A DNA stretch of 30,067 bases, taken from Oscillospiraceae bacterium. GTDB taxonomy: Bacteria; Bacillota_A; Clostridia; Oscillospirales; Oscillospiraceae. Below, piece by piece: positions 15,668-23,803 of the stretch (the stretch's first letter is position 1; the number at the start of each line of letters is the position of its first letter). The DNA lies in NCBI GenBank assembly GCA_017537045.1, contig JAFYLN010000127.1, positions 1-30,067 on the forward strand. Reading direction: 5' to 3'. The notes beneath the pieces were generated by a model. It did not search any database. It was not told where the DNA came from and saw only the letters and a list, made by a program, of their open reading frames with translations. The position numbers were made by a program, and so were the translations under genes.

Positions 15668-17212
15668 ATGAGTGAAGAACTGAAGAATAATAACGCTCTT
15701 GGCGAAGAGCAGGAGTACTCCCTGAACGATGACCGCCGCGTGAAAACCCTGTCTCCCGGCGCGCTGACCGCAAAGCGTTTCTTCCGTAACCGTCTGGCTG
15801 TTCTGGGTCTGATCATTCTGGCTCTGATGTTCCTGTTCTCCTACGTGGGCGGCTGGCTGATGCCCTATGATCAGGACCAGCTCTTCTACCGCGACGAGAT
15901 CCAGATGAAGGAATACGCGGGCGTTACCGAAAACACTGAGTGGCGCTATGTAGCTGCCGATGGTCAGGAATTCGGCGCTGTCCTGCAGGCACAGTTTACG
16001 CTGGCTGCCGGCAAGAAGGACAACTTCAAGTATAAGGATGTTGTTTATGATGTGGCCGCAGAGGGCGAAGACCTCTACTCCATCTCCACCGGCGGCACCA
16101 TCCTCGGCATTGCCTACAAGGACATCATCAATCCTGTCGAAACCGGCGCAAAATTCGGTTTTGAGTTCTCTTTCAACTCCCTGAAGGCATTTACCAACGG
16201 CGAGACCGAATTCAAGGCTGAGGGCAAGACCTATCAGCTGGACGAAACCGGCGGTGTCTCCCTTGATGGCAAGGATGTTGCCTACATCAGCCGTCTGGTT
16301 GTGCAGTCCAAGGTCAGCGGCACCGTCATTCCCCGTGAATTCAAGGAATATGTGGGTCAGGTCATCGCTGACGGCCAGACCGAATTTGCATACACCAATG
16401 CTGACGGCTCCGTTTCCGAGTACAAGCTGCAGTATGACGCAGCCAACAAGATCTGGTCCATCAAGCAGGGTACACCCACCCGCGTTTATGACGCATACTC
16501 CTTCCCCAGCAAGGAGCATCCTCTGGGCACCGATAAGAACGGCATGGATATGCTGACCCGTCTGATGTACGGCGGCCGCGTCTCCCTGCGTATCGGCTTT
16601 ATCGTCGTGTTCATCTCCGCTGTTCTGGGCGTTATCATGGGCGGTATTTCCGGCTACTTCGGCGGCTGGGTCGATATGCTGATCATGCGACTGGTCGATA
16701 TTTTCTACTGCATCCCCTCCACACCTCTGCTGATTATCCTCGGCGCGGCTATGGACGGCATGCGTATGGATCCCAATATCCGTATGACCTACCTGATGCT
16801 GATCCTTGGTTTCCTGGGTTGGCCCGGTATTGCCCGTATGGTTCGTGGTCAGATCCTGTCCCTGCGCGAGCAGGAGTTCATGACTGCTACCGAGTCCAGC
16901 GGTCTGAGCGTCTACCGCCGTATTTTTAAGCACCTGATTCCCAATGTTATTCCCCAGCTGATCGTTACCTGCACCATGAGCCTTGGTTCCACCATCATCA
17001 CCGAGGCAACCCTGTCCTTCCTGGGTCTGGGTGTTAAGTTCCCCTTCGCTTCCTGGGGCAACATTATGAATGACGTTTCCAACTCTCATGTTCTGACTTC
17101 TTACTGGTTTGTCTGGATTCCCGCAGGTGTTTGTCTGGTGCTGTCCGTTCTGGGCTTCAACTTCGTCGGTGACGGTCTGCGCGATGCATTTGACCCCAAG
17201 ATGAAGCGATAA
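15668..17212 (+). CDS. oppC: Oligopeptide ABC transporter permease OppC with large insert
   Basis: A 514-residue permease, against about 300 for typical OppC. The N-terminal OppC segment and first helix (LAVLGLIILALMFLFSYV, about 43-60) are followed by about 205 extra residues (about 75-280), before the conserved HPLGTDKNGMDMLTRLMYGGR (about 284-304). The remaining helices and the EAA-loop (ATESSGLSVYRRIFKHLIPN) are normal. The topology places the insert outside the membrane, beside the binding protein. It contains strand-rich repeating patterns (ETEFKAEGKTYQL and QTEFAYTNADGSV) and I do not recognise a named domain. AAAGGAG precedes the ATG. The reading frame is uninterrupted and shares the operon codon bias, so this is a real feature and not a misassembly. 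Confidence 0.93.
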   Translation: MSEELKNNNALGEEQEYSLNDDRRVKTLSPGALTAKRFFRNRLAVLGLIILALMFLFSYVGGWLMPYDQDQLFYRDEIQMKEYAGVTENTEWRYVAADGQEFGAVLQAQFTLAAGKKDNFKYKDVVYDVAAEGEDLYSISTGGTILGIAYKDIINPVETGAKFGFEFSFNSLKAFTNGETEFKAEGKTYQLDETGGVSLDGKDVAYISRLVVQSKVSGTVIPREFKEYVGQVIADGQTEFAYTNADGSVSEYKLQYDAANKIWSIKQGTPTRVYDAYSFPSKEHPLGTDKNGMDMLTRLMYGGRVSLRIGFIVVFISAVLGVIMGGISGYFGGWVDMLIMRLVDIFYCIPSTPLLIILGAAMDGMRMDPNIRMTYLMLILGFLGWPGIARMVRGQILSLREQEFMTATESSGLSVYRRIFKHLIPNVIPQLIVTCTMSLGSTIITEATLSFLGLGVKFPFASWGNIMNDVSNSHVLTSYWFVWIPAGVCLVLSVLGFNFVGDGLRDAFDPKMKR

Positions 17213-17228
17213 TCAAGGAGGAGAGACT

Positions 17229-18374
17229 ATGGCTAAGAAAAATGAAAACGGCTATCTCTCCGCCAAGGAATCCCGCCGGATTTCCAAGGAGAATCGCCGT
17301 ATTACCAACGAATTCGAAAAGAAGCGTAAGCGCAAGCATGTGGATGAGTCTGAGTTCACCACCCAGATGAAGAATCCTGAAAATGCAGTTGAGTTTGACA
17401 ATCTGCATACCTACTTCTATACCGATGCCGGCACAGTCAAGGCTGTTGACGGTGTCAGCTTTGAAGTTCCCATCGGCAAGACCGTCGGCGTTGTCGGCGA
17501 GTCCGGCTGCGGCAAGTCCGTTACCAGTCTCTCCCTGATGCAGCTGCTGCAGCGTCCTCAGGGTCAGATCGTGGACGGTGAGATCCGTCTGAATCTGGGC
17601 GACAAGGCCATTGATATTGCAAAGACACCTGACCTGAAGATGCAGCAGCTTCGCGGCAACTACATCTCCATGATCTTCCAGGAGCCCATGACCGCACTGA
17701 ACCCTGTTTTCCGCATTGGCGATCAGGTCAACGAAGTTATCATGCTTCACGACGGTGCAGGCAAGACCGAGGAAGACGTGAAGGCTCGTACCATCGAACT
17801 GCTGGAGATGGTCGGTATCGCCAACAGTGAAGGCGTTTACAAGATGTATCCCCACGAGCTGTCCGGCGGTATGCGCCAGCGTGTTATGATTGCAATGGCT
17901 CTGGCCTGCAACCCCCGTCTGATTATTGCCGACGAGCCTACCACCGCGTTGGACGTTACCATTCAGGCGCAGATTCTCGATCTGCTGGAAAACCTGAAGA
18001 ACAAGATCAATAGCTCCATCATGCTGATCACCCACGACCTGGGTGTCGTTGCCGGCATGGCTGACTATGTTGTTGTTATGTACGCAGGCCGCATCGTGGA
18101 AAAGGGTACTGCAGATGAGATTTTCCACAATCCTGCACACCCCTACACCATCGGCCTGATGGCTTCCAAGCCTGTTGTCGGCAAAAAGGTCGACAAGCTC
18201 TATTCCATCCCCGGCAAGGTTCCCAACCCTGTTAATATGCCCAACTACTGCTATTTCAAGGACCGCTGCGAAATGTGTGTGGAAGGCTGCAGCGGTGAGT
18301 ACCCCTGCCAGATCAGCCTGTCCGAGACTCATAAGGTCAGCTGCTACCGTTACTACGACAAGAAGGAGGACTAA
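17229..18374 (+). CDS. oppD: Oligopeptide ABC transporter ATPase OppD
   Basis: A 381-residue ATPase. A basic, Lys/Arg-rich N-terminal extension of about 50 residues precedes the ATPase domain. Walker A GESGCGKS is at 90-97, signature LSGGMRQR, Walker [13 protein letters not shown], and the switch histidine is in [15 protein letters not shown]. The C-terminal oligopeptide-transporter extension has the cysteine cluster [15 protein letters not shown], a conserved region in OppD/DppD proteins that in some members binds an iron-sulfur cluster. It pairs with OppF to energise uptake. The site AAGGAGGAG lies just before the ATG. Oddities are the long charged N-terminus and a longer than usual spacing ([13 protein letters not shown]) before the Q-loop. 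Confidence 0.95.
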   Translation: MAKKNENGYLSAKESRRISKENRRITNEFEKKRKRKHVDESEFTTQMKNPENAVEFDNLHTYFYTDAGTVKAVDGVSFEVPIGKTVGVVGESGCGKSVTSLSLMQLLQRPQGQIVDGEIRLNLGDKAIDIAKTPDLKMQQLRGNYISMIFQEPMTALNPVFRIGDQVNEVIMLHDGAGKTEEDVKARTIELLEMVGIANSEGVYKMYPHELSGGMRQRVMIAMALACNPRLIIADEPTTALDVTIQAQILDLLENLKNKINSSIMLITHDLGVVAGMADYVVVMYAGRIVEKGTADEIFHNPAHPYTIGLMASKPVVGKKVDKLYSIPGKVPNPVNMPNYCYFKDRCEMCVEGCSGEYPCQISLSETHKVSCYRYYDKKED

Positions 18375-18377
18375 TTC

Positions 18378-19445
18378 ATGGCAAAGGATAAGAAGAATAT
18401 CGTTTGTGAGCAGACGCCTCCTCCCGAGTATGATCCCCAGTATGTTCTGCAGGTCAAGGATCTGAAAAAGTACTTCCCCATCAAGGGCGGTATGCTCTCC
18501 GAGACTGTCGGACATGTCAAGGCTGTTGATGGTGTCACCTTCAACCTGAAGCGCGGCACTACCATGGGTCTGGTTGGCGAGTCCGGCTGTGGTAAGACCA
18601 CCACCGGCCGTGTGATCCTGCGCCTTTCCGGCGAAAAGACCTCCGGTCACGTCCTGTTTAACGGTCAGGAAATTTACGACCTGTCCAGCAAGGAACTGCG
18701 TGCACTGCGTCCCAAGATGCAGATTATTTATCAGGATCCTTTCTCCAGCCTGTCCCCCCGTCTGCCCGTTGGTGAGATCATCGGCGAGGCAGTCCGTGAG
18801 CACAAGCTGGTTCCCAAGGAAGAGTTCGATGATTATATCGATACCATCATGGATAACTGCGGCCTGCAGCCCTTCCACAAGAACCGCTATCCTCACGAAT
18901 TCTCCGGCGGTCAGCGCCAGCGTATCTGCATCGCCCGTGCACTGGCTCTGAACCCTGAGTTCATCGTCTGTGATGAGCCTGTTTCTGCACTGGACGTTTC
19001 CATTCAGGCACAGATCATCAACCTGCTGAAGGAATTGCAGGAAAAGTACAAGCTGACTTACCTGTTCATCTCCCATGACCTGTCCGTTGTCGAGCATATT
19101 TCCGACACCGTCGGCGTTATGTATCTGGGCAATCTGGTTGAGTATTCCGAAACGGAAAAGATCTTCGAAAAGCCCTTGCACCCCTATACCCAGGCGCTGT
19201 TCTCCGCAATTCCCATTCCCGATCCCGATTATCAGATGAACCGCGTGATCCTGGAAGGCAACATTCCTTCTCCCGCAAATCCCCCCTCCGGTTGTAAGTT
19301 CCATACCCGCTGCAAGGACTGCATGGAAATCTGTAAGCATGCAGCACCCGATTGGAAGGAAGTTGAACCCGGTCACTTCTGCGCCTGCCATTTGTACAAC
19401 ACGCCTGAGCGCACGAAGGAACTGGAAGAGGCAGTGAAGGAATAA
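18378..19445 (+). CDS. oppF: Oligopeptide ABC transporter ATPase OppF
   Basis: A 355-residue ATPase, the partner of OppD. It has Walker A GESGCGKT (about residues 71-78), the Q-loop [15 protein letters not shown], signature SGGQRQR, Walker [13 protein letters not shown] and switch [15 protein letters not shown]. The C-terminal cysteine cluster is [15 protein letters not shown] with a later HFCACHLY, as in the family. The gene begins three bases after the oppD stop, and its own stop shares one base with the ATG of the next small gene, so translation is coupled through the operon end. Confidence 0.95.
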   Translation: MAKDKKNIVCEQTPPPEYDPQYVLQVKDLKKYFPIKGGMLSETVGHVKAVDGVTFNLKRGTTMGLVGESGCGKTTTGRVILRLSGEKTSGHVLFNGQEIYDLSSKELRALRPKMQIIYQDPFSSLSPRLPVGEIIGEAVREHKLVPKEEFDDYIDTIMDNCGLQPFHKNRYPHEFSGGQRQRICIARALALNPEFIVCDEPVSALDVSIQAQIINLLKELQEKYKLTYLFISHDLSVVEHISDTVGVMYLGNLVEYSETEKIFEKPLHPYTQALFSAIPIPDPDYQMNRVILEGNIPSPANPPSGCKFHTRCKDCMEICKHAAPDWKEVEPGHFCACHLYNTPERTKELEEAVKE

Positions 19446-19699
19446 TGTCCTACCGAAACAATGAGCGGGAACATGAAGATGAGGATGATATCGTCCTGGC
19501 ACCCATGAATGTGGAAGGCATGCCATGGTACCGCAAGGATTCTTTCGGAGCAGGGAATGGTTCCAAAAAGAAATATGACTACTCCAAAAAGGAAACCTTC
19601 TATATCATCCTTGGCACATTGAAAGCATCGCTGCTGATCGCCGGTGCATTCATCGTTGTATTTTTTCTCTTCATTTTACTGCTGACAATGTTCGCATAG
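19445..19699 (+). CDS. Small single-helix membrane protein, end of opp operon
   Basis: An 84-residue protein I do not recognise. The N-terminal 50 or so residues are polar, first acidic (EREHEDEDD) and then with basic KKKYDYSKK. One hydrophobic helix occupies about 57-83 and runs to the C-terminus, so it is a tail-anchored or N-in single-pass protein. Its ATG shares one base with the oppF stop (TAATG), and a strong terminator follows. It is therefore the last member of the opp operon by position and by translational coupling. A regulatory or assembly role for the transporter is inference. Its length and coding style look genuine rather than a chance frame. Confidence 0.8.
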   Translation: MSYRNNEREHEDEDDIVLAPMNVEGMPWYRKDSFGAGNGSKKKYDYSKKETFYIILGTLKASLLIAGAFIVVFFLFILLLTMFA

Positions 19700-19704
19700 T
19701 GAGC

Positions 19705-19738
19705 AACCACCAGTCATATTCTGACTGGTGGTTTTTTC
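19705..19738 (+). terminator. Intrinsic terminator of the opp operon
   Basis: AACCACCAGTCA (19705-19716) pairs perfectly with TGACTGGTGGTT (19722-19733), a five-base loop, then TTTTC. Strong. Confidence 0.95.
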
Positions 19739-19765
19739 ATATTCGGCGAATCGTGTAAAAATATG

Positions 19766-19794
19766 TTGAAATAGGTAGAGAAATTTGATATAGT
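19766..19794 (+). promoter_or_regulatory. Promoter for the MBOAT-DHHW operon
   Basis: TTGAAA (19766-19771), a 17-bp spacer and TATAGT (19789-19794), about 50 bp upstream of the MBOAT start. Confidence 0.65.
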
Positions 19795-19845
19795 TAGCGT
19801 ATTGCGAAACTGTGGACATATTGAAATTTGACGAGAGGTGCGGCA

Positions 19846-21327
19846 ATGGAGTTTTCCAATCTGTATTATCTGTTTATATTGCTTCCGATGACGATGTTGG
19901 TATACTTCCTTATGCCAAACATGCACTGGAAGAACATGGCACTGCTGGGTATCAGTATGCTGTTCTATGCCATGGGCCAGCCGCTGTATCTGATCTTTAT
20001 GATCGGAATTTCGTATCTGAACTATAAGCTGGGTCTGCGGATCCGCCGTGGTGATAAGTGGAGTATTGCGCTGCCTGTTGCCATTGACCTGTTGGTGCTT
20101 GGCATTTTCAAATATCTGGACTTTTTCCTGAGTATGATCGGCGTTGTTGTGGAGCATGGCGTACTGATGAATTTTTACCGCACGATCATTGATGAGCTCA
20201 ATACCATCGGCTTCTCCATCCAGTACCCCACCACCGTGCTGCCCATCGGTATCTCCTTCTACATTTTCTCCATGATCTCCTATCTTGCAGATGTGTACAT
20301 GGGAACCGTTAAGATCGAAAAGGATTTCCGCAGTGTGCTGCTGTGCTGGCTGATGTACCCGCAGCTGCTGATGGGTCCCATTGTCCGTTACGAGCAGGTA
20401 CAGATCGAGCTGCACACCCGTAAAAGCACGCCCCGCATGATCTTTGAGGGCATCCAGCGTTTTACCGTTGGCCTTGCGGAAAAGGTTCTGCTTGCAGATT
20501 ACTGCGGTCAGGTCATCAGACGTCTGGCAGATATGGACAGTGATACCATGCTCATCGGTGCATGGCTCTCTGCCATCATGTTTACATTCCAACTGTATTT
20601 TGATTTCTGCGGCTACTCCAACATGGCCATTGGTCTTGGCCGGATCTTTGGCTTCCGCTATTGCGAAAACTTTGACCTGCCCTATATCTCTAAATCAATC
20701 ACAGAGTTCTGGCGCCGCTGGCATATGAGCCTTGGTACCTTCTTCCGCGACTATGTGTACATTCCTCTGGGCGGCAACCGAAAAGGAAAGACCCGCCAGA
20801 TCCTCAATATGCTGGTGGTCTGGGCGCTTACCGGCCTGTGGCATGGTGCCAGCTGGAACTTCGTGCTGTGGGGTATTTACAATTTTGTGCTGCTGACCAT
20901 TGAAAAGCAGATCATGCCCCAGCTTGAGGATCTGCCTGACCGTTTGCGTAATTTCATGACCATGCTGGCTGTGCTGTTTGGCTGGGTGCTGTTCAGCCAT
21001 ACGGATTTTGCCGAGCTTGGCATTGCCATCAAGGCCATGCTGGGCTTTAACGGGTTTTCTGCAGCGGGCACCGGCACACTGCTGATGAACGCACTGCCTC
21101 TGATCGTGGTGTGTATAATTGGCTGTACCAGTCTGCCCAAAACGGTTGGCCAGATTTTTGCCGGTATGTGCGGTATGCGCGGCAAACGCCGTAAGAGCAA
21201 TGCAATCGATGCCGGAAAGCTCGTGTATGTGGCCGTGTGCTTTGGATTCATCTGCCTGCTGCTCTGGTTGAGCGTTGTTTCCATGGTCGGCACCACCAGC
21301 ACACCCTCCATCTATGCTGATTTCTGA
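19846..21327 (+). CDS. MBOAT family O-acyltransferase (AlgI/DltB-like)
   Basis: A 493-residue polytopic membrane protein of the membrane-bound O-acyltransferase family, AlgI branch. It has about ten hydrophobic segments. The family blocks are LPIGISFYIFSMISYLADVY (about 132-151), QLYFDFCGYSNMAIGLGRIFGF, ITEFWRRWHMSLG (His293) and TGLWHGASWNF (the conserved catalytic His333). These enzymes move an acyl group, usually acetyl, across the membrane onto a surface polysaccharide or teichoic acid with a secreted partner. The start at 19846 is preferred since GAGAGGTG lies just upstream and the hydrophobic N-terminus begins there; an in-frame ATG six codons earlier would precede this site. A DHHW partner follows after 14 bp. 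Confidence 0.93.
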   Translation: MEFSNLYYLFILLPMTMLVYFLMPNMHWKNMALLGISMLFYAMGQPLYLIFMIGISYLNYKLGLRIRRGDKWSIALPVAIDLLVLGIFKYLDFFLSMIGVVVEHGVLMNFYRTIIDELNTIGFSIQYPTTVLPIGISFYIFSMISYLADVYMGTVKIEKDFRSVLLCWLMYPQLLMGPIVRYEQVQIELHTRKSTPRMIFEGIQRFTVGLAEKVLLADYCGQVIRRLADMDSDTMLIGAWLSAIMFTFQLYFDFCGYSNMAIGLGRIFGFRYCENFDLPYISKSITEFWRRWHMSLGTFFRDYVYIPLGGNRKGKTRQILNMLVVWALTGLWHGASWNFVLWGIYNFVLLTIEKQIMPQLEDLPDRLRNFMTMLAVLFGWVLFSHTDFAELGIAIKAMLGFNGFSAAGTGTLLMNALPLIVVCIIGCTSLPKTVGQIFAGMCGMRGKRRKSNAIDAGKLVYVAVCFGFICLLLWLSVVSMVGTTSTPSIYADF

Positions 21328-21341
21328 GAAAGGAGCTACTG

Positions 21342-22667
21342 ATGAAGCGAATCTATACCGCCCTTTCCGGCTTTTTATTCCTGTTTGTGCTGCTGGTAGG
21401 CCTGATCTCTACCTTCGATAAGGATGCAACCTTTTCCGAATCCGAGAAACGGCAGCTCAAAACCAAGCCGAAGCTGACCATTTCCGGCCTGCTGGATGGC
21501 AACTACTTCAACCAGTACCGGGAGTATTTTGCTGATACATTCCCCAACCGCGAGACGCTGATGAAGAGCAATGTTACATTAAACGGCTTTTACTATTTCG
21601 GCGGTCTCGGCTCCGGTGACAATGCCTCTCTGGTCATCGACTTCTCTGCAAATGCAGCGCAGCACGGTGAAGCCCTGAAAGTTACCGAGGATCCCAATGC
21701 CACTGCCGGAACGGAGGAAACAGAGCCGGAGAAAAAGCCCACCGAGCCGCTGGCATCTGCTGAGCAGCTTGGCAGCGTTGTCCTGATCGGTGACAGTGCC
21801 TTTGACGTTCCCCATGCCGACAATGACCAGATCGTGAAATACGCACAGGCGGTCACTGCCATTGCAGATACGCTGGGCAGTAATGTGAAGACCTTCAGCA
21901 TGCCCGTTCCCAACTCTGCCGAGTTCTATACCCATAAACAGTATCATACGGGCAAGACCTCTCAGAAGGATATGTTCCAGCTATGCAAGGAGAATCTGGG
22001 TGCTAATGTGACCTTTGTGGATGCATACAGCGCCATTGAACCCCATACGGACGAGTACATCTACTTCCGCACCGATCACCACTGGACGCATCTGGGTGCC
22101 TACTATGCATATACTGCCCTGTGCGAAAGTGCCGGCTTCACCCCTGTGAACAAGGATGACTTTGCCACCGGAGCGTGGGAGAATTTCGTGGGTTCTCTGT
22201 ATACCTATGTTGCCAACTATCCTCAGGGTCAGGTTCTGAAGAACAATCCAGATACGGTTCACTACTGGAAACCCAGCGCCAACATCACCACTACCTGCTA
22301 TAACAGTACATCGCTGACCAATGGCTATGCCATGGGCACCATCTGCCGGGTGGGTGAGGATGTTGATAATAAGTATCTGACCTTTATGGGCGGCGACCAT
22401 CCTGTTGCTGTCGTAGAAACCGATACGGAAGGCCCCTGCATTCTGGTTATCAAGGAATCCTATGGCAATGCCCTAATTTCCTGGCTGACCAATCACTACA
22501 GCAAGATCATCCTGATCGATCCCCGCCAGTATTACGGCAAGAATTCCGACATTGAGCTGGCTGCCTTTGCCGAATCCCAGGGCGTTGACCAGTGCCTTGT
22601 TGTGAACTATCCCATGATGCTCAATTCCGATGGTTATACCAGCCTGCTGGAAAAGCTGGTAAAGTAA
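21342..22667 (+). CDS. DHHW family secreted acyltransfer partner
   Basis: A 441-residue protein with one N-terminal membrane anchor (about 7-25) and an extracytoplasmic domain of the DHHW/AlgJ-AlgX (SGNH-like) type. The hallmark is TDHHW at 244-248. VLIGDSAFD lies at 148-155 and VIKESYGNALISWL near 369-382. The serine of the KESYGNA block and the Asp-His pair of DHHW are candidate catalytic residues, by family analogy. It has a low-complexity Thr/Glu/Pro linker near 115-140. With the MBOAT protein 14 bp upstream it should complete O-acylation of a cell-surface polymer outside the membrane. The polymer is unknown, and no glycan synthesis genes are in the window. AAAGGAG precedes the ATG. Confidence 0.88.
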   Translation: MKRIYTALSGFLFLFVLLVGLISTFDKDATFSESEKRQLKTKPKLTISGLLDGNYFNQYREYFADTFPNRETLMKSNVTLNGFYYFGGLGSGDNASLVIDFSANAAQHGEALKVTEDPNATAGTEETEPEKKPTEPLASAEQLGSVVLIGDSAFDVPHADNDQIVKYAQAVTAIADTLGSNVKTFSMPVPNSAEFYTHKQYHTGKTSQKDMFQLCKENLGANVTFVDAYSAIEPHTDEYIYFRTDHHWTHLGAYYAYTALCESAGFTPVNKDDFATGAWENFVGSLYTYVANYPQGQVLKNNPDTVHYWKPSANITTTCYNSTSLTNGYAMGTICRVGEDVDNKYLTFMGGDHPVAVVETDTEGPCILVIKESYGNALISWLTNHYSKIILIDPRQYYGKNSDIELAAFAESQGVDQCLVVNYPMMLNSDGYTSLLEKLVK

Positions 22668-22671
22668 AATG

Positions 22672-22714
22672 AAAAATCCCCGATGTGGTTGACCAGACCG
22701 CATCGGGGATTTTT
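22672..22714 (+). terminator. Intrinsic terminator of the MBOAT-DHHW operon
   Basis: AAAAATCCCCGATG and CATCGGGGATTTTT form a perfect 14-bp stem that extends partly into the loop and ends in T residues. It works in either direction. Confidence 0.9.
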
Positions 22715-22737
22715 CATGAGAAAAGAGAGGTAAGAAA

Positions 22738-22815
22738 ATGAAAAAGAAAGAAAAAATCAATGAAGAAGAAGTGCTATTCACTTCTTGTACTTTTATTATA
22801 ATGGGGGAGTGTTAA
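22738..22815 (+). CDS. Possible 25-residue peptide
   Basis: GAGAGG followed 8 bp later by ATG opens a frame of 25 codons with a Lys/Glu-rich start (KKKEKINEEE) and a short hydrophobic end. It overlaps a hairpin (AAGAAGTG/CACTTCTT) that could instead be a terminator for minus-strand transcription. No promoter is evident after the preceding terminator. It may be chance. Confidence 0.2.
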   Translation: MKKKEKINEEEVLFTSCTFIIMGEC

Positions 22816-22915
22816 ATAATTAAGTGTGAAATTATTAAGGAAATATGAAGTTGCACAAAATGAAAGAATAAAGTGCTGCGCAGGTTGTGAATGTTGCCAA
22901 TTACCGCTGCAATAT

Positions 22916-23094
22916 AAATTGATGTTTATCGTACAGTCTTCCGGCGTGAATGTAGGGGCGGGCATTGCCCGCCCGCGCAGCAGAAATGCTGCGAATTCGC
23001 ATTGGTTTTCGGCAAATTCGTGACATTGTACCGCCGGGCGGCGGGTCGCCGCCCCTACGATAGTATCGATAGACTGTGCGCTAAACTGAAATTT
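22916..23094 (+). repeat. 179-bp palindromic dispersed repeat, copy B
   Basis: It begins AAATTGATGTTTATCG and ends with GAAATTT, an imperfect terminal inverted pair. Inside are the palindromes GGGCGGGCATTGCCCGCCC and GGGCGGCGGGTCGCCGCCC, bounded by GTAGGGGCG and CGCCCCTAC. It has the same length and layout as copy C at 26179-26357. No protein is encoded. Confidence 0.85.
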
Positions 23095-23096
23095 AT

Positions 23097-23684
23097 CTAC
23101 TTTGCCCAATCCGGTAATGCCTCAAAAATTTTCGTTTCACCCTTCCAAGGCAGGGTAATGCGGCAGGAAAACAGCATGGGCGCCGTTGCGGCATCACGGG
23201 AACCGTACTTGTGGTCGCCCACCAGCGGAAATCCCCGGCTGGAGAATTGCACCCGAATCTGATGGCTTCGCCCTGTATGCAGACGGATATGTACCAGACT
23301 CGTTTCCCCGGTGCTTAGACGATGAAATTCCAACCGGGCGTACTTCACACCCTTGCGTTCCTTTTTAACCACAAACACCTTGTTTTTACGACTGTCCTTG
23401 AAGAGAAAATCCTCCCAGTTGCCGGATTCCGGCGGCACACCGTGGACAAGCGCCTCGTACTCTTTAGCCATTGTTCCTTCCTGCACTGCTTTGGAGAGTG
23501 CAGCGGCGGCAGCCTTCGTACGGGCATAGACCATCACACCACCCACATTTTTGTCCAATCGGTGGATGGGGAAAATTTCCCCGCCGAGGATCTCTTTCAG
23601 TTTGGCAGGCAGCTCCGCTTCGGAATCCAGACCCACCGGCTTGATGCAGGCAACGATGCCCGGATCAGAATATAGAATCGTCAT
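23097..23684 (-). CDS. RluA-family pseudouridine synthase
   Basis: A 195-residue protein of the RluA family that isomerises uridine to pseudouridine in rRNA or tRNA. The catalytic block HRLDKNVGG carries Asp44. Other family features are KPVGLDSE near 15-22, MAKEYEALVHG near 76-86, LHTGRSHQIRVQF and the GDHKYGS close. It is short, lacking the N-terminal S4 domain of RluC/RluD, so it is closer to RluA/TruC-like single-domain members; the target site is not deducible. The start at 23684 is chosen because GGAGG lies six bases upstream. A TTG two codons earlier abuts that site. It is divergent from the ABC exporter, and its 3' end nearly touches repeat copy B, so no separate terminator is visible. 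Confidence 0.92.
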   Translation of the reverse strand: MTILYSDPGIVACIKPVGLDSEAELPAKLKEILGGEIFPIHRLDKNVGGVMVYARTKAAAAALSKAVQEGTMAKEYEALVHGVPPESGNWEDFLFKDSRKNKVFVVKKERKGVKYARLEFHRLSTGETSLVHIRLHTGRSHQIRVQFSSRGFPLVGDHKYGSRDAATAPMLFSCRITLPWKGETKIFEALPDWAK

Positions 23685-23710
23685 AAGCAACCTCCGAATT
23701 TCTTTCGGTT

Positions 23711-23739
23711 ATTATAGCACAGAATCTGCCGTTTTGGAA
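23711..23739 (-). promoter_or_regulatory. Promoter for the pseudouridine synthase gene
   Basis: On the minus strand TTCCAA (23734-23739), a 17-bp spacer and a perfect TATAAT (23711-23716). The -35 is weak. Confidence 0.5.
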
Positions 23740-23748
23740 CAGTTGCGC

Positions 23749-23776
23749 TTGCAACTTTCTGCATTTTGTGTATAAT
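23749..23776 (+). promoter_or_regulatory. Promoter for the ABC exporter gene
   Basis: TTGCAA (23749-23754), a 16-bp spacer and TATAAT (23771-23776), 28 bp before the start codon. Confidence 0.6.
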
Positions 23777-23803
23777 GGGAGAAGACAGACAGGAGGCAGG
23801 GAT

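Noticed and set aside
14492..19526. Two more minus-strand frames of 865 and 789 codons opposite oppB-oppC and oppD-oppF
   Set aside because: Same cause as for oppA. The sense strand encodes clear transporter proteins with family motifs.
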